The notes below the pieces were generated by a model. The model did not search any database and was not told the DNA's origin. It saw only the letters and a list, made by a program, of their open reading frames with translations. A DNA stretch of 64,000 nucleotides from Lapillicoccus jejuensis. GTDB lineage: Bacteria; Actinomycetota; Actinomycetes; Actinomycetales; Dermatophilaceae. Made by a program: the position numbers and the translations under genes. The stretch lies in NCBI RefSeq assembly GCF_006715055.1, contig NZ_VFMN01000001.1, positions 3,100,001 through 3,164,000 of the forward strand, given 5' to 3'. Shown piece after piece: positions 39,156-48,248 of the stretch (within the stretch, counting starts at the first letter, position 1; every line of letters begins with the position of its first letter).

Positions 39156-40312
39156 CCCCGCCGGCCGCGCGCCCCGCCCTCGAGCGGCGCGGCGCCCGGG
39201 TGCGGGTCGCCCCGGTGCAGCCGGGCGACGAGGCGCCGTACCGGCACGCGGTCGAGCTGTCGCGCGCGCGGATGCAGGAGTGGAACCCCGTCGACCCCGA
39301 GGGCGCGGCGGCCGCCCTCGCGCACCCCGGGCGCGACCGGCACGCCTTCCTCGTCCACGCCCTGCACCCCGACCCCGACGCGGGTCACGACCTCGTCGGC
39401 AGCGTCAACGTCAACTCCGTCGTCCTCGGCCGGCTGCGCGGGGCGACGTTGGGCTACAACGCCTTCGACCCGTACGCCGGTCACGGCCTCTTCGCCGAGG
39501 GCCTGCGGCTCGTCGTCGACCTCGCGTTCGCGCCGACGACGCAGGGCGGGCTGGGGCTGCACCGGCTCGAGGCCAACGTGCAGCCGCGCAACGTGCGCTC
39601 GGCCGCCGTGCTGCGCCGGCTCGGCTTCACCCGGGAGGGCTTCTCACCGGGCTACCTGTGGATCGCCGGCCCGACCGGTCACGAGTCGTGGCGCGACCAC
39701 GACCGGTACGCCGTCCTCGCCTCCGAGTGGCCCGCCGCCGCCTATCTTCAGCGTCGCCGCCGACCCGTCGTGGCGCTCGTCAACGGTCTGCCGGGCAGCG
39801 GCAAGACCACTCTGGGCCGGGCGCTCGCCGACGAGCTCGGTGTCCCCTTCCTGGGCAAGGACCTGCTCAAGGAGGGGATGGCGGACGGGCTGGGGGAGCA
39901 CGGCACGGCCGCCGGGTCGGCGCGGCTCGGGGCGACGGCGAGCGAGCTGCTCTGGAGCCTCCTGGCCGCTTCGCCCGGGGGAGGGGTCGTCGAGAGTGTG
40001 CACCTCCCCGGCCGCGACGAGGCGTACGTCGCCGCCGGGCTGCGCCGGGCGGGCCACGACCCGGCCGACGTCCCCGAGGTCTGGTGCGACCTGCCGCCCG
40101 AGGTGGCGCGCGAGCGCTTCGAGGCCCGGGCCCGGCGCGGGCGACGGCACCCGGTCCACGGCCCGCAGCAGGGGCTGGACGCGCAGTGGGAGCGCTGGTC
40201 GACGGCCGCGCCGCTGGGGCTCGGTCCGGTCCTGCCCGTCGCGACGGGGGAGCGGCTCACCCCGGCCGACCTGGCGCGCCTCGCGCTCGCCGTGCGCGCC
40301 GTACGCGCCTGA
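39152..40312 (+). CDS. Fusion of GNAT acetyltransferase and P-loop kinase domains
   Basis: 386-aa protein in one uninterrupted frame. Residues 1-190 are a RimJ/RimL-like GNAT domain (LGYNAFDPYAGHGLFAEGL, LHRLEANVQPRNVRSAAVL, LRRLGFTREGFS). Residues 205-386 are an AAA/zeta-toxin-like small-molecule kinase domain: P-loop GLPGSGKTT (G212, K218), LLKEGMADGL, and a lid with RERFEARARRGRRHPVH. The GTG overlaps the stop of the amidohydrolase (GTGA). Both halves look complete, so it probably acetylates and phosphorylates related small molecules or one target; this is inference. No antitoxin is nearby. Confidence 0.85.
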   Translation: MTPPAARPALERRGARVRVAPVQPGDEAPYRHAVELSRARMQEWNPVDPEGAAAALAHPGRDRHAFLVHALHPDPDAGHDLVGSVNVNSVVLGRLRGATLGYNAFDPYAGHGLFAEGLRLVVDLAFAPTTQGGLGLHRLEANVQPRNVRSAAVLRRLGFTREGFSPGYLWIAGPTGHESWRDHDRYAVLASEWPAAAYLQRRRRPVVALVNGLPGSGKTTLGRALADELGVPFLGKDLLKEGMADGLGEHGTAAGSARLGATASELLWSLLAASPGGGVVESVHLPGRDEAYVAAGLRRAGHDPADVPEVWCDLPPEVARERFEARARRGRRHPVHGPQQGLDAQWERWSTAAPLGLGPVLPVATGERLTPADLARLALAVRAVRA

Positions 40313-40365
40313 GGCCCTCCTCGGTCCTACCGATCCGACCGGGCCCACCGGGCCCACCTGGGTGC

Positions 40366-40392
40366 GGACTGTCCGCGGGCCGGACGAGTTCC
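40366..40392 (+). terminator. Imperfect hairpin after the GNAT-kinase gene
   Basis: GTCCG/CGGAC core (40371-40375, 40381-40385) with loop CGGGC, extended outward through bulges to 40366 and 40392. Confidence 0.4.
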
Positions 40393-40407
40393 GGGCATTC
40401 GGGGTCC

Positions 40408-40433
40408 CATGTCCCCTATTCCTGCTAGACATG
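40408..40433. promoter_or_regulatory. Possible operator upstream of the sulfate importer
   Basis: CATGTC (40408-40413) and GACATG (40428-40433) form an inverted repeat with a 14-base, relatively AT-rich spacer. It lies about 75-100 bases before sbp, where a regulator could bind. No promoter fit is convincing. Confidence 0.25.
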
Positions 40434-40504
40434 TGGGAGAGGAAGCCACCGTCGTCCCTCTCTCTGGTTGCCCCATCTCGCACACATCCCTCCCAGGAGT
40501 CCGC

Positions 40505-41563
40505 ATGTCGTCCATCCGTGCTGCCCGTCGGGCGTCCCGCACCGCCGTCGTCCTGCTCGCCGCCGCGTCCCTCACCGCCCTGGCCGCCTGCGGGGGCGGC
40601 GGTGCCAGCGACGTCGCCGGCGGCGCCGCGAGCGCCGGAGCCGCCGACGGCTCCGGCGGAGCGCTCAACCTCTACGGCTTCTCGGTCGCCAAGACCGGCT
40701 TCGACGCCGTCATCCCGCTGTGGAACGCCACCGCCGACGGCAAGGGCGTCTCCTTCCAGCAGTCGTACGGCGCCTCGGGCGACCAGTCCCGCAAGGTCGT
40801 CGCCGGCGCCGCGGCCGACGTCGTCTCCTTCTCGGTCGAGCCCGACATGACCCGCCTGGTCAAGGCCAACCTCGTCGCGAACGACTGGAACGCCGACACC
40901 CACAAGGGCATCGCCTTCGGCTCGGTCGTGACGATGGTCGTGCGCAAGGGCAACCCCAAGGGCATCAAGACCTGGGACGACCTGCTGAAGTCCGGTGTCG
41001 AGGTCGTCACCCCGAACCCGTTCAGCTCCGGCTCGGCGAAGTGGAACCTGCTGGCGCCGTACGCGGTCAAGAGCGACGGCGGCAAGAACCCCCAGGCGGG
41101 CCTGGACTACCTCACCAGGCTCATCGGCGACCACGTGAAGATCCAGCCGAAGTCCGGCCGCGAGGCCTCGGACGCGTTCCTCCAGGGCCAGGGCGACGTC
41201 CTGCTGTCCTACGAGAACGAGGCGCTCTTCCTCGAGAAGGGCGGCGACCCGGTCGAGCACATCGTCCCGGACCAGACCTTCAAGATCGAGAACCCCGTCG
41301 CCGCGACCACCTCGAGCAAGAACGCGGCCAAGGCCAAGGCGTTCGTGACCTGGCTCTACTCGTCGGAGGCGCAGACCGCGCTGGCCAAGGTCGGCTACCG
41401 CCCCGTCGACACCAGCGTCCTCTCGCAGTTCTCCTCCACCTTCCCGACCCCGCAGAAGCTGTGGACGATCGCCGACCTCGGCGGGTGGAAGAGCGTCGAC
41501 TCGAGCCTGTTCGACAAGGACAAGGGCTCCGTCGCCAAGATCTACGACGCCGCCTCGAAGTGA
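40505..41563 (+). CDS. sbp: Sulfate ABC transporter substrate-binding lipoprotein
   Basis: 352-aa periplasmic-type binding protein. Signal peptide with lipobox LTALAAC, lipid-anchored at C29, followed by a Gly/Ala-rich linker. The mature part has LNLYGFSVAKTGFDAVIPLW, VVSFSVEPDMTRLV, VTPNPFSSGSAKWNLLAPYA and DVLLSYENEALFL, which mark the sulfate/thiosulfate-binding family. AGGAG lies five bases before the ATG. First gene of sbp-cysT-cysW-cysA. Confidence 0.94.
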   Translation: MSSIRAARRASRTAVVLLAAASLTALAACGGGGASDVAGGAASAGAADGSGGALNLYGFSVAKTGFDAVIPLWNATADGKGVSFQQSYGASGDQSRKVVAGAAADVVSFSVEPDMTRLVKANLVANDWNADTHKGIAFGSVVTMVVRKGNPKGIKTWDDLLKSGVEVVTPNPFSSGSAKWNLLAPYAVKSDGGKNPQAGLDYLTRLIGDHVKIQPKSGREASDAFLQGQGDVLLSYENEALFLEKGGDPVEHIVPDQTFKIENPVAATTSSKNAAKAKAFVTWLYSSEAQTALAKVGYRPVDTSVLSQFSSTFPTPQKLWTIADLGGWKSVDSSLFDKDKGSVAKIYDAASK

Positions 41564-41570
41564 CCCGCGG

Positions 41571-42482
41571 ATGACCGCCGTCACCGACCGCCCCGGCGTC
41601 GCCGACGCCGGGGCGCCCCCGGCGCCCCCGGCGTCGGGTGGCCCCGGCCCCGAGCGCCCGCGCCGTCGGCGCGGACGCCTCAAGGCCGCGACCGGAGGGG
41701 TCGGCCCCCTCGGTCTCGGCCTGGCCTCGCTGTGGATCAGCGTCATCGTCCTGCTGCCGCTGGCCGCCCTCACCGTCAAGTCCGTCTCCGGCGGTCTCGG
41801 CGGGTTCTGGGAGGCCGTCACCGCGCCGGCGGCCCTCGGCTCGCTGCTGGTCACCATCGGCGTGTCGGTGGTCGTCGCCCTCATCAACGTCGTCATGGGC
41901 ACCCTCGTCGCGTGGGTCCTCGTCCGCGACGACTTCCCGGGCAAGGGCTTCGTCAACGCCGTCATCGACCTGCCGTTCGCGCTGCCGACGATCGTCGCCT
42001 CGATCGTCATGCTCGGCCTCTACGGGCCCGCCAGCCCGATCGACCTCGACCTCAGCGCCACCAAGCCGGGCCTCATCGTGGCCCTCACCTTCGTCACGCT
42101 GCCGTTCGTCGTCCGCTCGGTCCAGCCCGTCCTCATCGAGGTCGACCGCGAGGTCGAGGAGGCAGCCGCGTCGCTCGGGGCGTCCAACGTGACGATCTTC
42201 CGCCGGGTCGTGCTGCCGACGCTGCTGCCGGCCGTCCTCAGCGGCGGGGGCCTGGCCTTCGCGCGCGCCATCGGCGAGTACGGCTCGGTCGTCCTCATCG
42301 GCGGCAACATCCCGAAGGACACCCAGATGGCCTCGCAGTACATCCAGCAGCAGATCGAGATCGACCGGCCGGTCAACGCGGCCGCCGTCTCGGTGGCGCT
42401 GCTGCTGGTCTCCTTCGCCACGCTCTTCGTGCTGCGCGTCGTCGCCGCCCGCAGCGCCGCCCGCGAGGAGCGTGCCGCGTGA
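41571..42482 (+). CDS. cysT: Sulfate ABC transporter permease CysT
   Basis: 303-aa inner permease subunit. A Pro/Ala/Arg-rich cytoplasmic start (about 40 residues) is followed by six or so membrane segments. The EAA-type coupling loop is [26 protein letters not shown] in sense, with [15 protein letters not shown] and [18 protein letters not shown] typical of CysT. It starts seven bases after sbp and its stop overlaps the GTG of cysW. Confidence 0.93.
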   Translation: MTAVTDRPGVADAGAPPAPPASGGPGPERPRRRRGRLKAATGGVGPLGLGLASLWISVIVLLPLAALTVKSVSGGLGGFWEAVTAPAALGSLLVTIGVSVVVALINVVMGTLVAWVLVRDDFPGKGFVNAVIDLPFALPTIVASIVMLGLYGPASPIDLDLSATKPGLIVALTFVTLPFVVRSVQPVLIEVDREVEEAAASLGASNVTIFRRVVLPTLLPAVLSGGGLAFARAIGEYGSVVLIGGNIPKDTQMASQYIQQQIEIDRPVNAAAVSVALLLVSFATLFVLRVVAARSAAREERAA

Positions 42483-43285
42483 GGACCTCGACCGCCGCCC
42501 GGCTCGGGCTGCGCACCGTCGCGCTGGCCTACGTCGTCGGCCTGCTGCTCGTGCCGATCGGCGTCATCGCCTGGAAGACCTTCGGTCCCGGCGTCGGCGC
42601 GTTCGTGCAGTCGATCAGCACGCCGGCCGCCATCTCCGCGCTCAACCTGTCGCTGCTCATCATCGCGATCGTCGTCCCGCTCAACGTCGTCTTCGGCGTC
42701 GCGGTCGCCCTCGCGCTGGTCCGCGGGAGGTTCCGCGGCCGCGGTCTGCTCCAGGCCGTGGTCGACCTGCCCTTCGCCCTCTCGCCGGTCGTCATCGGCG
42801 TCGCGCTCATCCTGCTGTGGGGCGTCGACGGCTGGTTCGGCGGCCTGGCCGGCGCCGGGATCAAGGTGATCTTCAACCTGCCCGGCATGGTCCTGGCGAC
42901 GATCTTCGTCACGCTGCCCTTCGTCGTCCGCGAGGTCGAGCCGGTGCTGCAGGAGATCGGCGACGAGCAGGAGCAGGCCGCCGCCACCCTCGGGGCCAAC
43001 GGCTGGCAGACCTTCTGGCGGATCACCCTCCCGGCCATCCGGTGGGGCCTGACGTACGGCGTCGTGCTCACCGTCGCCCGCTCGCTCGGCGAGTTCGGCG
43101 CCGTGATCATGGTCAGCTCCGGCTTCCCCGGCGTCTCGCAGACCCTCACCCTCCTCGTCCACGCCCGCTACGTCGACGACCACAACACCTACGGCGCGTA
43201 CGCCGCCGCCACCCTCCTCATGCTCGTGGGTCTCGTGACCCTCCTGCTCATGACCCTCCTCGACCGGCTCCGGAGGACCCGATGA
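42479..43285 (+). CDS. cysW: Sulfate ABC transporter permease CysW
   Basis: 268-aa second permease subunit with about six membrane segments. [19 protein letters not shown], the coupling loop [20 protein letters not shown] and [19 protein letters not shown] are CysW-like. The GTG overlaps the cysT stop (GTGA), and its own stop overlaps the ATG of cysA (ATGA), giving a tightly balanced synthesis of the importer. Confidence 0.93.
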   Translation: MRTSTAARLGLRTVALAYVVGLLLVPIGVIAWKTFGPGVGAFVQSISTPAAISALNLSLLIIAIVVPLNVVFGVAVALALVRGRFRGRGLLQAVVDLPFALSPVVIGVALILLWGVDGWFGGLAGAGIKVIFNLPGMVLATIFVTLPFVVREVEPVLQEIGDEQEQAAATLGANGWQTFWRITLPAIRWGLTYGVVLTVARSLGEFGAVIMVSSGFPGVSQTLTLLVHARYVDDHNTYGAYAAATLLMLVGLVTLLLMTLLDRLRRTR

Positions 43286-44379
43286 CCGACGCCACGCCCA
43301 TGATCTCGGTGCAGCACGCGCACCGCCGCTTCGGCACCTTCGCCGCCCTCGACGACGTGTCGCTCGACATCCCGCGGGGTCAGCTGACCTCGCTGCTCGG
43401 CCCCAGCGGCTCGGGCAAGTCGACCCTGCTGCGCGCCGTCGCCGGCCTCGACGACCTCGACGACGGCACGGTGACGATCGCGGGCCGCGACGTCACCGGC
43501 GTCTCCCCCCAGAAGCGGGGGATCGGCTTCGTCTTCCAGCACTACGCCGCCTTCAAGCACATGACCGTGCGCGACAACGTCGCCTTCGGCCTGTCGATCC
43601 GACGCCGCCCCAAGGCCGAGATCGCCAAGAAGGTCGACGACCTGCTCGAGATCGTCGGGCTCGCCGGGTTCCAGCACCGCTACCCGGCGCAGCTCTCCGG
43701 CGGCCAGCGCCAGCGGATGGCGCTGGCCCGCGCGCTCGCCGTCGACCCCGAGGTGCTGCTGCTCGACGAGCCGTTCGGCGCCCTCGACGCCAAGGTGCGG
43801 GCCGAGCTGCGGCTGTGGCTGCGCCGCCTCCACCAGGAGGTGCACGTGACGACGGTCCTCGTCACGCACGACCAGGAGGAGGCGCTCGACATCTCCGACC
43901 GGATCGCCGTCCTGCACCAGGGCCGCATCCAGCAGGTGGGCACGCCGGAGGAGCTCTACGACCACCCGGCCTCGACGTTCGTCATGACCTTCCTCGGTCA
44001 CGTCTCGACCATCGCCGGTCGGCTCGTGCGCCCGCACGACGTCGTCCTCGAGCGGCTGCCCGAGGGCACCGCGACCCCGGCGCTGCCCGAGCTGGCCGCC
44101 GTCGGCACCGTCCGGCGGGTCGTCCGGCTCGGCTTCGAGGTCCGCGTCGAGCTCGTCGACGAGGCGACCGGGGGAGAGCTGGTCGCCCAGCTGACCCGCG
44201 GTGAGGTCGACGACCTGCACCTGCTCGAGGGCGACCGCGTCGTCGCCCGCGCCACCCGCGTCCCCGACCTCCCGCCGGTGGACACCCGGACGGCGACACG
44301 GACCGCCCCGGCCGAGACGACCGCGCAGGGGGCGGTCGCCGACCCGGGGCCCCCGGTGGCGGTGGGCGTCGGCGCCTGA
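43282..44379 (+). CDS. cysA: Sulfate ABC transporter ATP-binding protein
   Basis: 365-aa ATPase that powers the importer. Walker [11 protein letters not shown]-loop FVFQHYAAF, signature [15 protein letters not shown], Walker [13 protein letters not shown] and switch His in [11 protein letters not shown] are all visible. The C-terminal 130 residues form a small beta domain (TOBE-like) with an Ala/Pro/Thr tail. Last gene of the operon before a strong hairpin. Confidence 0.94.
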   Translation: MTDATPMISVQHAHRRFGTFAALDDVSLDIPRGQLTSLLGPSGSGKSTLLRAVAGLDDLDDGTVTIAGRDVTGVSPQKRGIGFVFQHYAAFKHMTVRDNVAFGLSIRRRPKAEIAKKVDDLLEIVGLAGFQHRYPAQLSGGQRQRMALARALAVDPEVLLLDEPFGALDAKVRAELRLWLRRLHQEVHVTTVLVTHDQEEALDISDRIAVLHQGRIQQVGTPEELYDHPASTFVMTFLGHVSTIAGRLVRPHDVVLERLPEGTATPALPELAAVGTVRRVVRLGFEVRVELVDEATGGELVAQLTRGEVDDLHLLEGDRVVARATRVPDLPPVDTRTATRTAPAETTAQGAVADPGPPVAVGVGA

Positions 44380-44405
44380 GCCGACCCACCGTCACGGACG
44401 GGACC

Positions 44406-44448
44406 GGCGGGGCGGGGGGTTCCTGGGAGGGAGGCCCCCCGTCCCGCC
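44406..44448 (+). terminator. Terminator of the sulfate importer operon
   Basis: 14-bp arms 44406-44419 and 44435-44448 with a single G-U pair and a 15-base loop. No T-tract follows. It separates cysA from the Rrf2 regulator gene. Confidence 0.7.
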
Positions 44449-44504
44449 ACCTCGCCGCGCCCCGTCGTGACCCGAACCGGTCACGGCGCGATATCGCCGT
44501 GGGA

Positions 44505-44510
44505 CAGAAT
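44505..44510 (+). promoter_or_regulatory. -10 box CAGAAT, leaderless promoter for the Rrf2 gene
   Basis: CAGAAT ends seven bases before the GTG at 44517. The same hexamer occurs in the rpsP promoter. Confidence 0.45.
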
Positions 44511-44516
44511 CACCCC

Positions 44517-44975
44517 GTGGACATCTCGGCGAAGACGGACTACGCGGTGCGCGCGCTGCTCACCATCGCCGCGGTGCAGGGCGGGCACCCCGTGTCCGCC
44601 GACACGCTCGCGCAGGAGCAGCAGCTACCGCGCAAGTTCCTCGAGTCGATCCTCGGGGACCTGCGCCGCGGTGGGCTCGTGGTCAGCCAGCGCGGCGCCG
44701 CCGGCGGCTACACCCTGGCCCGCCCGGCGGACGAGATCGCGGTCGCCGAGGTGTTCCGGGTCGTCGCCGGGCCACTGGCCGAGGTCCGCGGCCTGCGGCC
44801 CCACGAGACGTCGTACGACGGCGCGGCCCAGCACCTACCGACCCTGTGGGTCGCGGTCCGGGCGTCGCTGCGCGACGTCCTCGACGAGACCAGCCTCGCC
44901 GACCTCCTGTCCGGCGAGCTGCCCGCGCACGTGCGCGAGCTGGCCCACCGGCCCGGGGCCTGGCAGAGCCGCTGA
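44517..44975 (+). CDS. Rrf2 family transcriptional regulator without Fe-S cysteines
   Basis: 152-aa Rrf2 winged-helix regulator. [19 protein letters not shown] is the standard N-terminus and decides the GTG 44517 start; [21 protein letters not shown] and [17 protein letters not shown] are the recognition helix and wing. It has no cysteine at all, so it cannot hold the Fe-S cluster of IscR/NsrR; this resembles CymR-type members that sense cysteine metabolism through a partner. It follows the sulfate importer operon, so control of sulfur assimilation is a reasonable guess. Own leaderless promoter. Confidence 0.88.
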   Translation: MDISAKTDYAVRALLTIAAVQGGHPVSADTLAQEQQLPRKFLESILGDLRRGGLVVSQRGAAGGYTLARPADEIAVAEVFRVVAGPLAEVRGLRPHETSYDGAAQHLPTLWVAVRASLRDVLDETSLADLLSGELPAHVRELAHRPGAWQSR

Positions 44976-45020
44976 GCGGGCGGGTCGCCGTACGGCCGTT
45001 GGTCGGGGGCACCCTGGCGG

Positions 45021-45031
45021 TCTGGCAGAAT
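45021..45031 (+). promoter_or_regulatory. Promoter element of the rpsP operon
   Basis: TCTGGCAGAAT, with CAGAAT as likely -10, about 133 bases before the rpsP start. A copy with one change precedes rplS at 49519. Confidence 0.5.
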
Positions 45032-45163
45032 GGTCCGCCGTACCCGTCTGCCGTATGGCCGTCCCCGGCCGGTGAGCGGATGCCTACGCCCGAGCCACGG
45101 CTCCCCGACCGTCACGAGGTCGGTCTCGCCGTGCTCACGACCAGAACAAGGAGACCACGCACC

Positions 45164-45649
45164 GTGGCCGTCAAGATCCGTCTGAAGCGCATGGGCAAGA
45201 TCCGTGCCCCGTTCTACCGCGTCGTCGTCATGGACTCGCGCACCAAGCGCGATGGCCGGGCCATCGAGGAGATCGGCAAGTACCACCCGACCGAGGAGCC
45301 CTCGGTCATCGAGATCGACTCCGCGCGGGCCCAGCACTGGCTGACCCAGGGCGCCCAGCCGACCGAGGCCGTCGCCCGCCTGCTCGAGATCACCGGCGAC
45401 TGGCAGAAGTTCAAGGGCCTCGACGGCGCCGAGGGCACCCTCAAGGTGGCCGCGCCGAAGAAGTCCAAGCGCGAGCTGTACGACGCCGCCGTCGCCGCCG
45501 CGGGTGGCAGCACCTCCTTCGCCCCGAAGGACGCCGACGCCCCGCGCAAGAAGGCCGCCAAGAAGGCCGAGCCCGAGGCCCCGTCGGCTGACGCGGCGAC
45601 CGAGGCCCCCGCCGAGCAGGCCGCCGCCGCCGAGACCGCCGAGGCCTGA
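45164..45649 (+). CDS. rpsP: 30S ribosomal protein S16
   Basis: 161-aa S16, an assembly protein of the small subunit. The core [29 protein letters not shown] and EEIGKYHP is fully conserved. About 70 C-terminal residues form an Ala/Lys/Glu-rich tail beyond the usual 80-90 aa domain, as found in several actinobacteria. AAGGAG lies ten bases before the GTG. The khpA gene follows one base after the stop. Confidence 0.96.
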   Translation: MAVKIRLKRMGKIRAPFYRVVVMDSRTKRDGRAIEEIGKYHPTEEPSVIEIDSARAQHWLTQGAQPTEAVARLLEITGDWQKFKGLDGAEGTLKVAAPKKSKRELYDAAVAAAGGSTSFAPKDADAPRKKAAKKAEPEAPSADAATEAPAEQAAAAETAEA

Positions 45650-45650
45650 C

Positions 45651-45890
45651 GTGCTGGAGGAGGCTCTCGAGCACCTCGTCAAGGGCATCGTCGACCACGC
45701 CGACGAGGTCGTCGTGCGGCGCAAGGAGCTGCGTCGCGGTGAGCTGCTCGAGGTTCGGGTGCACCCCGACGACCTCGGCCGGGTCATCGGCCGCTCCGGC
45801 CGGACGGCCAGCGCGCTGCGCACCGTCCTCGGCGCCCTCGCCGGTGGTCACCCCGTGCGGATCGACATCGTCGACACCGACCGGGTCTGA
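45651..45890 (+). CDS. khpA: KH-domain RNA-binding protein KhpA
   Basis: 79-aa single KH domain. LEEALEHLVKGIVDHADEV is the usual N-terminus and GRVIGRSGRTASALRTVLGA holds the GxxG RNA-binding loop (GRSG). Members pair with KhpB/Jag and bind many RNAs, affecting cell-wall growth. The GTG is one base after rpsP; order rpsP-khpA-rimM-trmD-rplS is conserved in actinobacteria, though here a PHP gene separates khpA from rimM. Confidence 0.94.
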   Translation: MLEEALEHLVKGIVDHADEVVVRRKELRRGELLEVRVHPDDLGRVIGRSGRTASALRTVLGALAGGHPVRIDIVDTDRV

Positions 45891-45932
45891 GCCGCTGGCA
45901 CCAGCAGCACCACCGGCAGCACGCCGTACGGG

Positions 45933-45962
45933 AGCCCCGTCACCCACCCGGGTGGCGGGGCT
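45933..45962 (+). terminator. Terminator after rpsP-khpA
   Basis: 13-bp arms 45933-45945 and 45950-45962 (one U-G pair), loop ACCC, followed by TCCTGCC. It ends the rpsP-khpA transcript before the PHP gene. Confidence 0.75.
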
Positions 45963-46018
45963 TCCTGCCGTTCACCGAAGCGTCGCCGTGGGTTCTTCCC
46001 ACTCGGCCTGGACCGGCC

Positions 46019-46024
46019 TAGCGT
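46019..46024 (+). promoter_or_regulatory. -10 box TAGCGT, leaderless promoter for the PHP-domain gene
   Basis: TAGCGT ends eight bases before the GTG at 46032. Confidence 0.45.
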
Positions 46025-46031
46025 CGGGAGG

Positions 46032-47579
46032 GTGACCACCGAGGAGAACCGCACCCGATCCCCGCTCGCCCGCCGGGACCTGCTGCGCGCCGGAGGCGCC
46101 GTCGCCGGCGTCGCCGGGCTGCAGCTGCTGGCGCCCGTGGCCTTCGCCGGGGCGGCCGGCGCGAAGTCGCCCGACGCGCCACGCGCCCCTGAGACGCGGA
46201 CGGTGACCGGGACCTTCCCACCCGGCGTCGACGACTTCTGGTACCTGCCCGTCGACGTGCCGCGGGGGGTGCGTCAGATCGACGTCTCCTACACCTACGA
46301 CAAGCCGACGGTGCCCGCCGGGGTGCGCGGGAACGCCTGCGACCTCGGCGTGTTCGGGCCGGGGAGCCTGGCGGCCGGGAACGAGAAGGCCTTCCGCGGC
46401 TGGTCCGGCGGCTTCCGGACGTCGTTCTCCATCAACGCGACCGAGGCGACGCCGGGCTACCTCGCGGGGCCGGTGACCGCGGGACGCTGGCACGTCGTCC
46501 TCGGGCCGTACACCGTCGCGCCGCAGGGGATGCACTGGTCGGTGACGATCACGCTGACGTACGGCGCCGACGGCCCCGCGTTCCGCCCGGACCCGGCACC
46601 GACCCACGCACCGGCCAAGGAGCGGGGGACGGCGTGGTACCGCGGCGACTGCCACCTGCACACGGTGCACTCCGACGGCAGGCGCACCCCGGACCAGCTC
46701 GTCGCCGACGCCCGCGCCGCGGGCCTGGACTTCATCACCTCGACCGAGCACAACACCCCGAGCGCCCAGCTCGTCTGGGGTGGCTACGCGACCGACGACC
46801 TGCTGATCCTCAACGGCGAGGAGGTGACGACACGGTCCGGGCACTGGCCGGCGATCGGGTTGCCGGCCGGGACCTGGGTCGACTGGCGCTATCGCTCGAG
46901 CGAGCCCGCCGCGTTCCGCCGGTTCGTCGACGAGGTGCACGCGAAGGGCGGGCTGGTCACGGCGGCGCACCCGTTCGCGGCGTGCTTCGGCTGCGCGTTC
47001 GAGTACGACTACGAGCCGGTCGACCTCGTCGAGGTCTGGAACGGGCCGTGGGACGCCGGCGACGACGCCACCGTCCTCGCGTGGCACTCGATGCTGCGCA
47101 CTGGCACCCGGATCCCGGCGATCGGCGACTCCGACGCGCACAACCCCGACCAGGTCGTCGGCCTCCCGCAGACCGTCGTCCTCGCGAGCGCCCTCGAGCG
47201 CGGGGCACTGCTGCGGGGCCTGGCCGCCGGGCGGTCCTGGCTCGCGGAGTCCTCCGCGGTCGACCTCACCCTCACCGCCTCGACCCTCGGGCGGTCGGTG
47301 ACGATGGGCGGCACGCTGAAGCCCGGTGCGGGGGCCGACGTCGTCGTCGAGCTCGCCGTCTCCGGGGTGCCCGGCACGACGACGACGATCATCGACCAGA
47401 CCGGTCCGGTGGCGTCCGGCGCGGTCGACTCCTCCGGCCGCGGCACCCTGACGTGGACGACCCGCAGCCGCTACTCGACCTTCGTGCGTGCCGAGGTGCG
47501 CCGGGCCCCCACCGTCGGTGCCGCGGGCGCGATGGTCGCGATGACGAACCCGATCTACGTGGAGGTCGCCGGCTCCTGA
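46032..47579 (+). CDS. Tat-exported PHP-domain (CehA/McbA-type) metallohydrolase
   Basis: 515-aa secreted protein. Tat signal RRDLLRAGGAVAGVAGLQLL (twin Arg at 14-15), an N-terminal beta-rich domain (about 50-190), then a PHP domain with H208-L-H210 in CHLHTVHSDG, TSTEHNTP, AAHPFAACFGC and IGDSDAHNPDQ, followed by a C-terminal beta domain. The CehA/McbA group hydrolyses esters such as carbamates, but the substrate here is unknown. It interrupts the usual khpA-rimM order and has its own promoter and upstream terminator, so it looks inserted. Confidence 0.87.
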   Translation: MTTEENRTRSPLARRDLLRAGGAVAGVAGLQLLAPVAFAGAAGAKSPDAPRAPETRTVTGTFPPGVDDFWYLPVDVPRGVRQIDVSYTYDKPTVPAGVRGNACDLGVFGPGSLAAGNEKAFRGWSGGFRTSFSINATEATPGYLAGPVTAGRWHVVLGPYTVAPQGMHWSVTITLTYGADGPAFRPDPAPTHAPAKERGTAWYRGDCHLHTVHSDGRRTPDQLVADARAAGLDFITSTEHNTPSAQLVWGGYATDDLLILNGEEVTTRSGHWPAIGLPAGTWVDWRYRSSEPAAFRRFVDEVHAKGGLVTAAHPFAACFGCAFEYDYEPVDLVEVWNGPWDAGDDATVLAWHSMLRTGTRIPAIGDSDAHNPDQVVGLPQTVVLASALERGALLRGLAAGRSWLAESSAVDLTLTASTLGRSVTMGGTLKPGAGADVVVELAVSGVPGTTTTIIDQTGPVASGAVDSSGRGTLTWTTRSRYSTFVRAEVRRAPTVGAAGAMVAMTNPIYVEVAGS

Positions 47580-47592
47580 CCCGGGCCGGTGA

Positions 47593-47632
47593 GTCCGCCC
47601 GTCCGCCCGTCCACCCGTCCACCCGTCCGCCC
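47593..47632 (+). repeat. 8-bp tandem repeat, five copies, upstream of rimM
   Basis: Five units of GTCCNCCC (GTCCGCCC, GTCCGCCC, GTCCACCC, GTCCACCC, GTCCGCCC) between the PHP gene and rimM, 50 bases before the rimM start. Confidence 0.8.
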
Positions 47633-47681
47633 CGCCGCGTCGCCGTACGGCGGCATGCGCCCGGTCTGGGAGGATCGGTGG

Positions 47682-48248
47682 GTGGACACCCAGCTCGTCG
47701 TCGCACGGATCGGCAAGCCGCACGCGCTGCGGGGAGAGGTGACCGTGCAGCTGCACACCGACGACCCGGAGAGCCGGTTCGTGCCCGGCGCGACCTTCCC
47801 GACCCAGGCCGCGGCCGGCAGCGGCGTGCCGCGTGAGCTGACGCTGCGCTCGGCCCGCCTGCACCAGGGCACCTGGCTGCTCGCCTTCGAGGAGGTGCCG
47901 GACCGCACCGGCGCCGAGGGGCTGCGCGGCACCCGCCTGCTCGCCGACGCCGCGCCCGCCGGAGCGGGCGACGACGCCGACGACGCGGGGGAGTCCGAGG
48001 AGGGTTTCTACGAGGACGAGCTCGTCGGGCTCGACGTGCTCGACCCCGCCGGCGCCCGGCTCGGCCGGGTCAGCGGCCTCGAGGTCGGCGTCGCCCAGGA
48101 CCTGCTGCGGGTCACCCTCGAGGGCGGCGACCGCGACGGCGCCGAGGTCCTCGTGCCGTTCGTGCGCGCCATCGTCCCGAGCGTCGACCTCGCCGCTCGC
48201 CGCGTCGTCGTCGACGCCCCGCCCGGCCTGCTGGAGCTCGAGGCGTGA
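47682..48248 (+). CDS. rimM: 16S rRNA processing protein RimM
   Basis: 188-aa ribosome maturation factor that binds S19 and helps 30S head assembly. [20 protein letters not shown] is the conserved start; the N-terminal RimM domain is followed by a short acidic linker ([12 protein letters not shown]) and the PRC-barrel ([35 protein letters not shown]). GGGAGG lies eight bases before the GTG; an upstream in-frame ATG at 47655 is less likely. The stop overlaps the trmD GTG. Confidence 0.93.
   Translation: MDTQLVVARIGKPHALRGEVTVQLHTDDPESRFVPGATFPTQAAAGSGVPRELTLRSARLHQGTWLLAFEEVPDRTGAEGLRGTRLLADAAPAGAGDDADDAGESEEGFYEDELVGLDVLDPAGARLGRVSGLEVGVAQDLLRVTLEGGDRDGAEVLVPFVRAIVPSVDLAARRVVVDAPPGLLELEA

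Noticed and set aside
39152-40312. Zeta-type toxin of a toxin-antitoxin pair
   Set aside because: The kinase domain resembles zeta toxins, but it is fused to GNAT and no epsilon-like antitoxin gene is adjacent.
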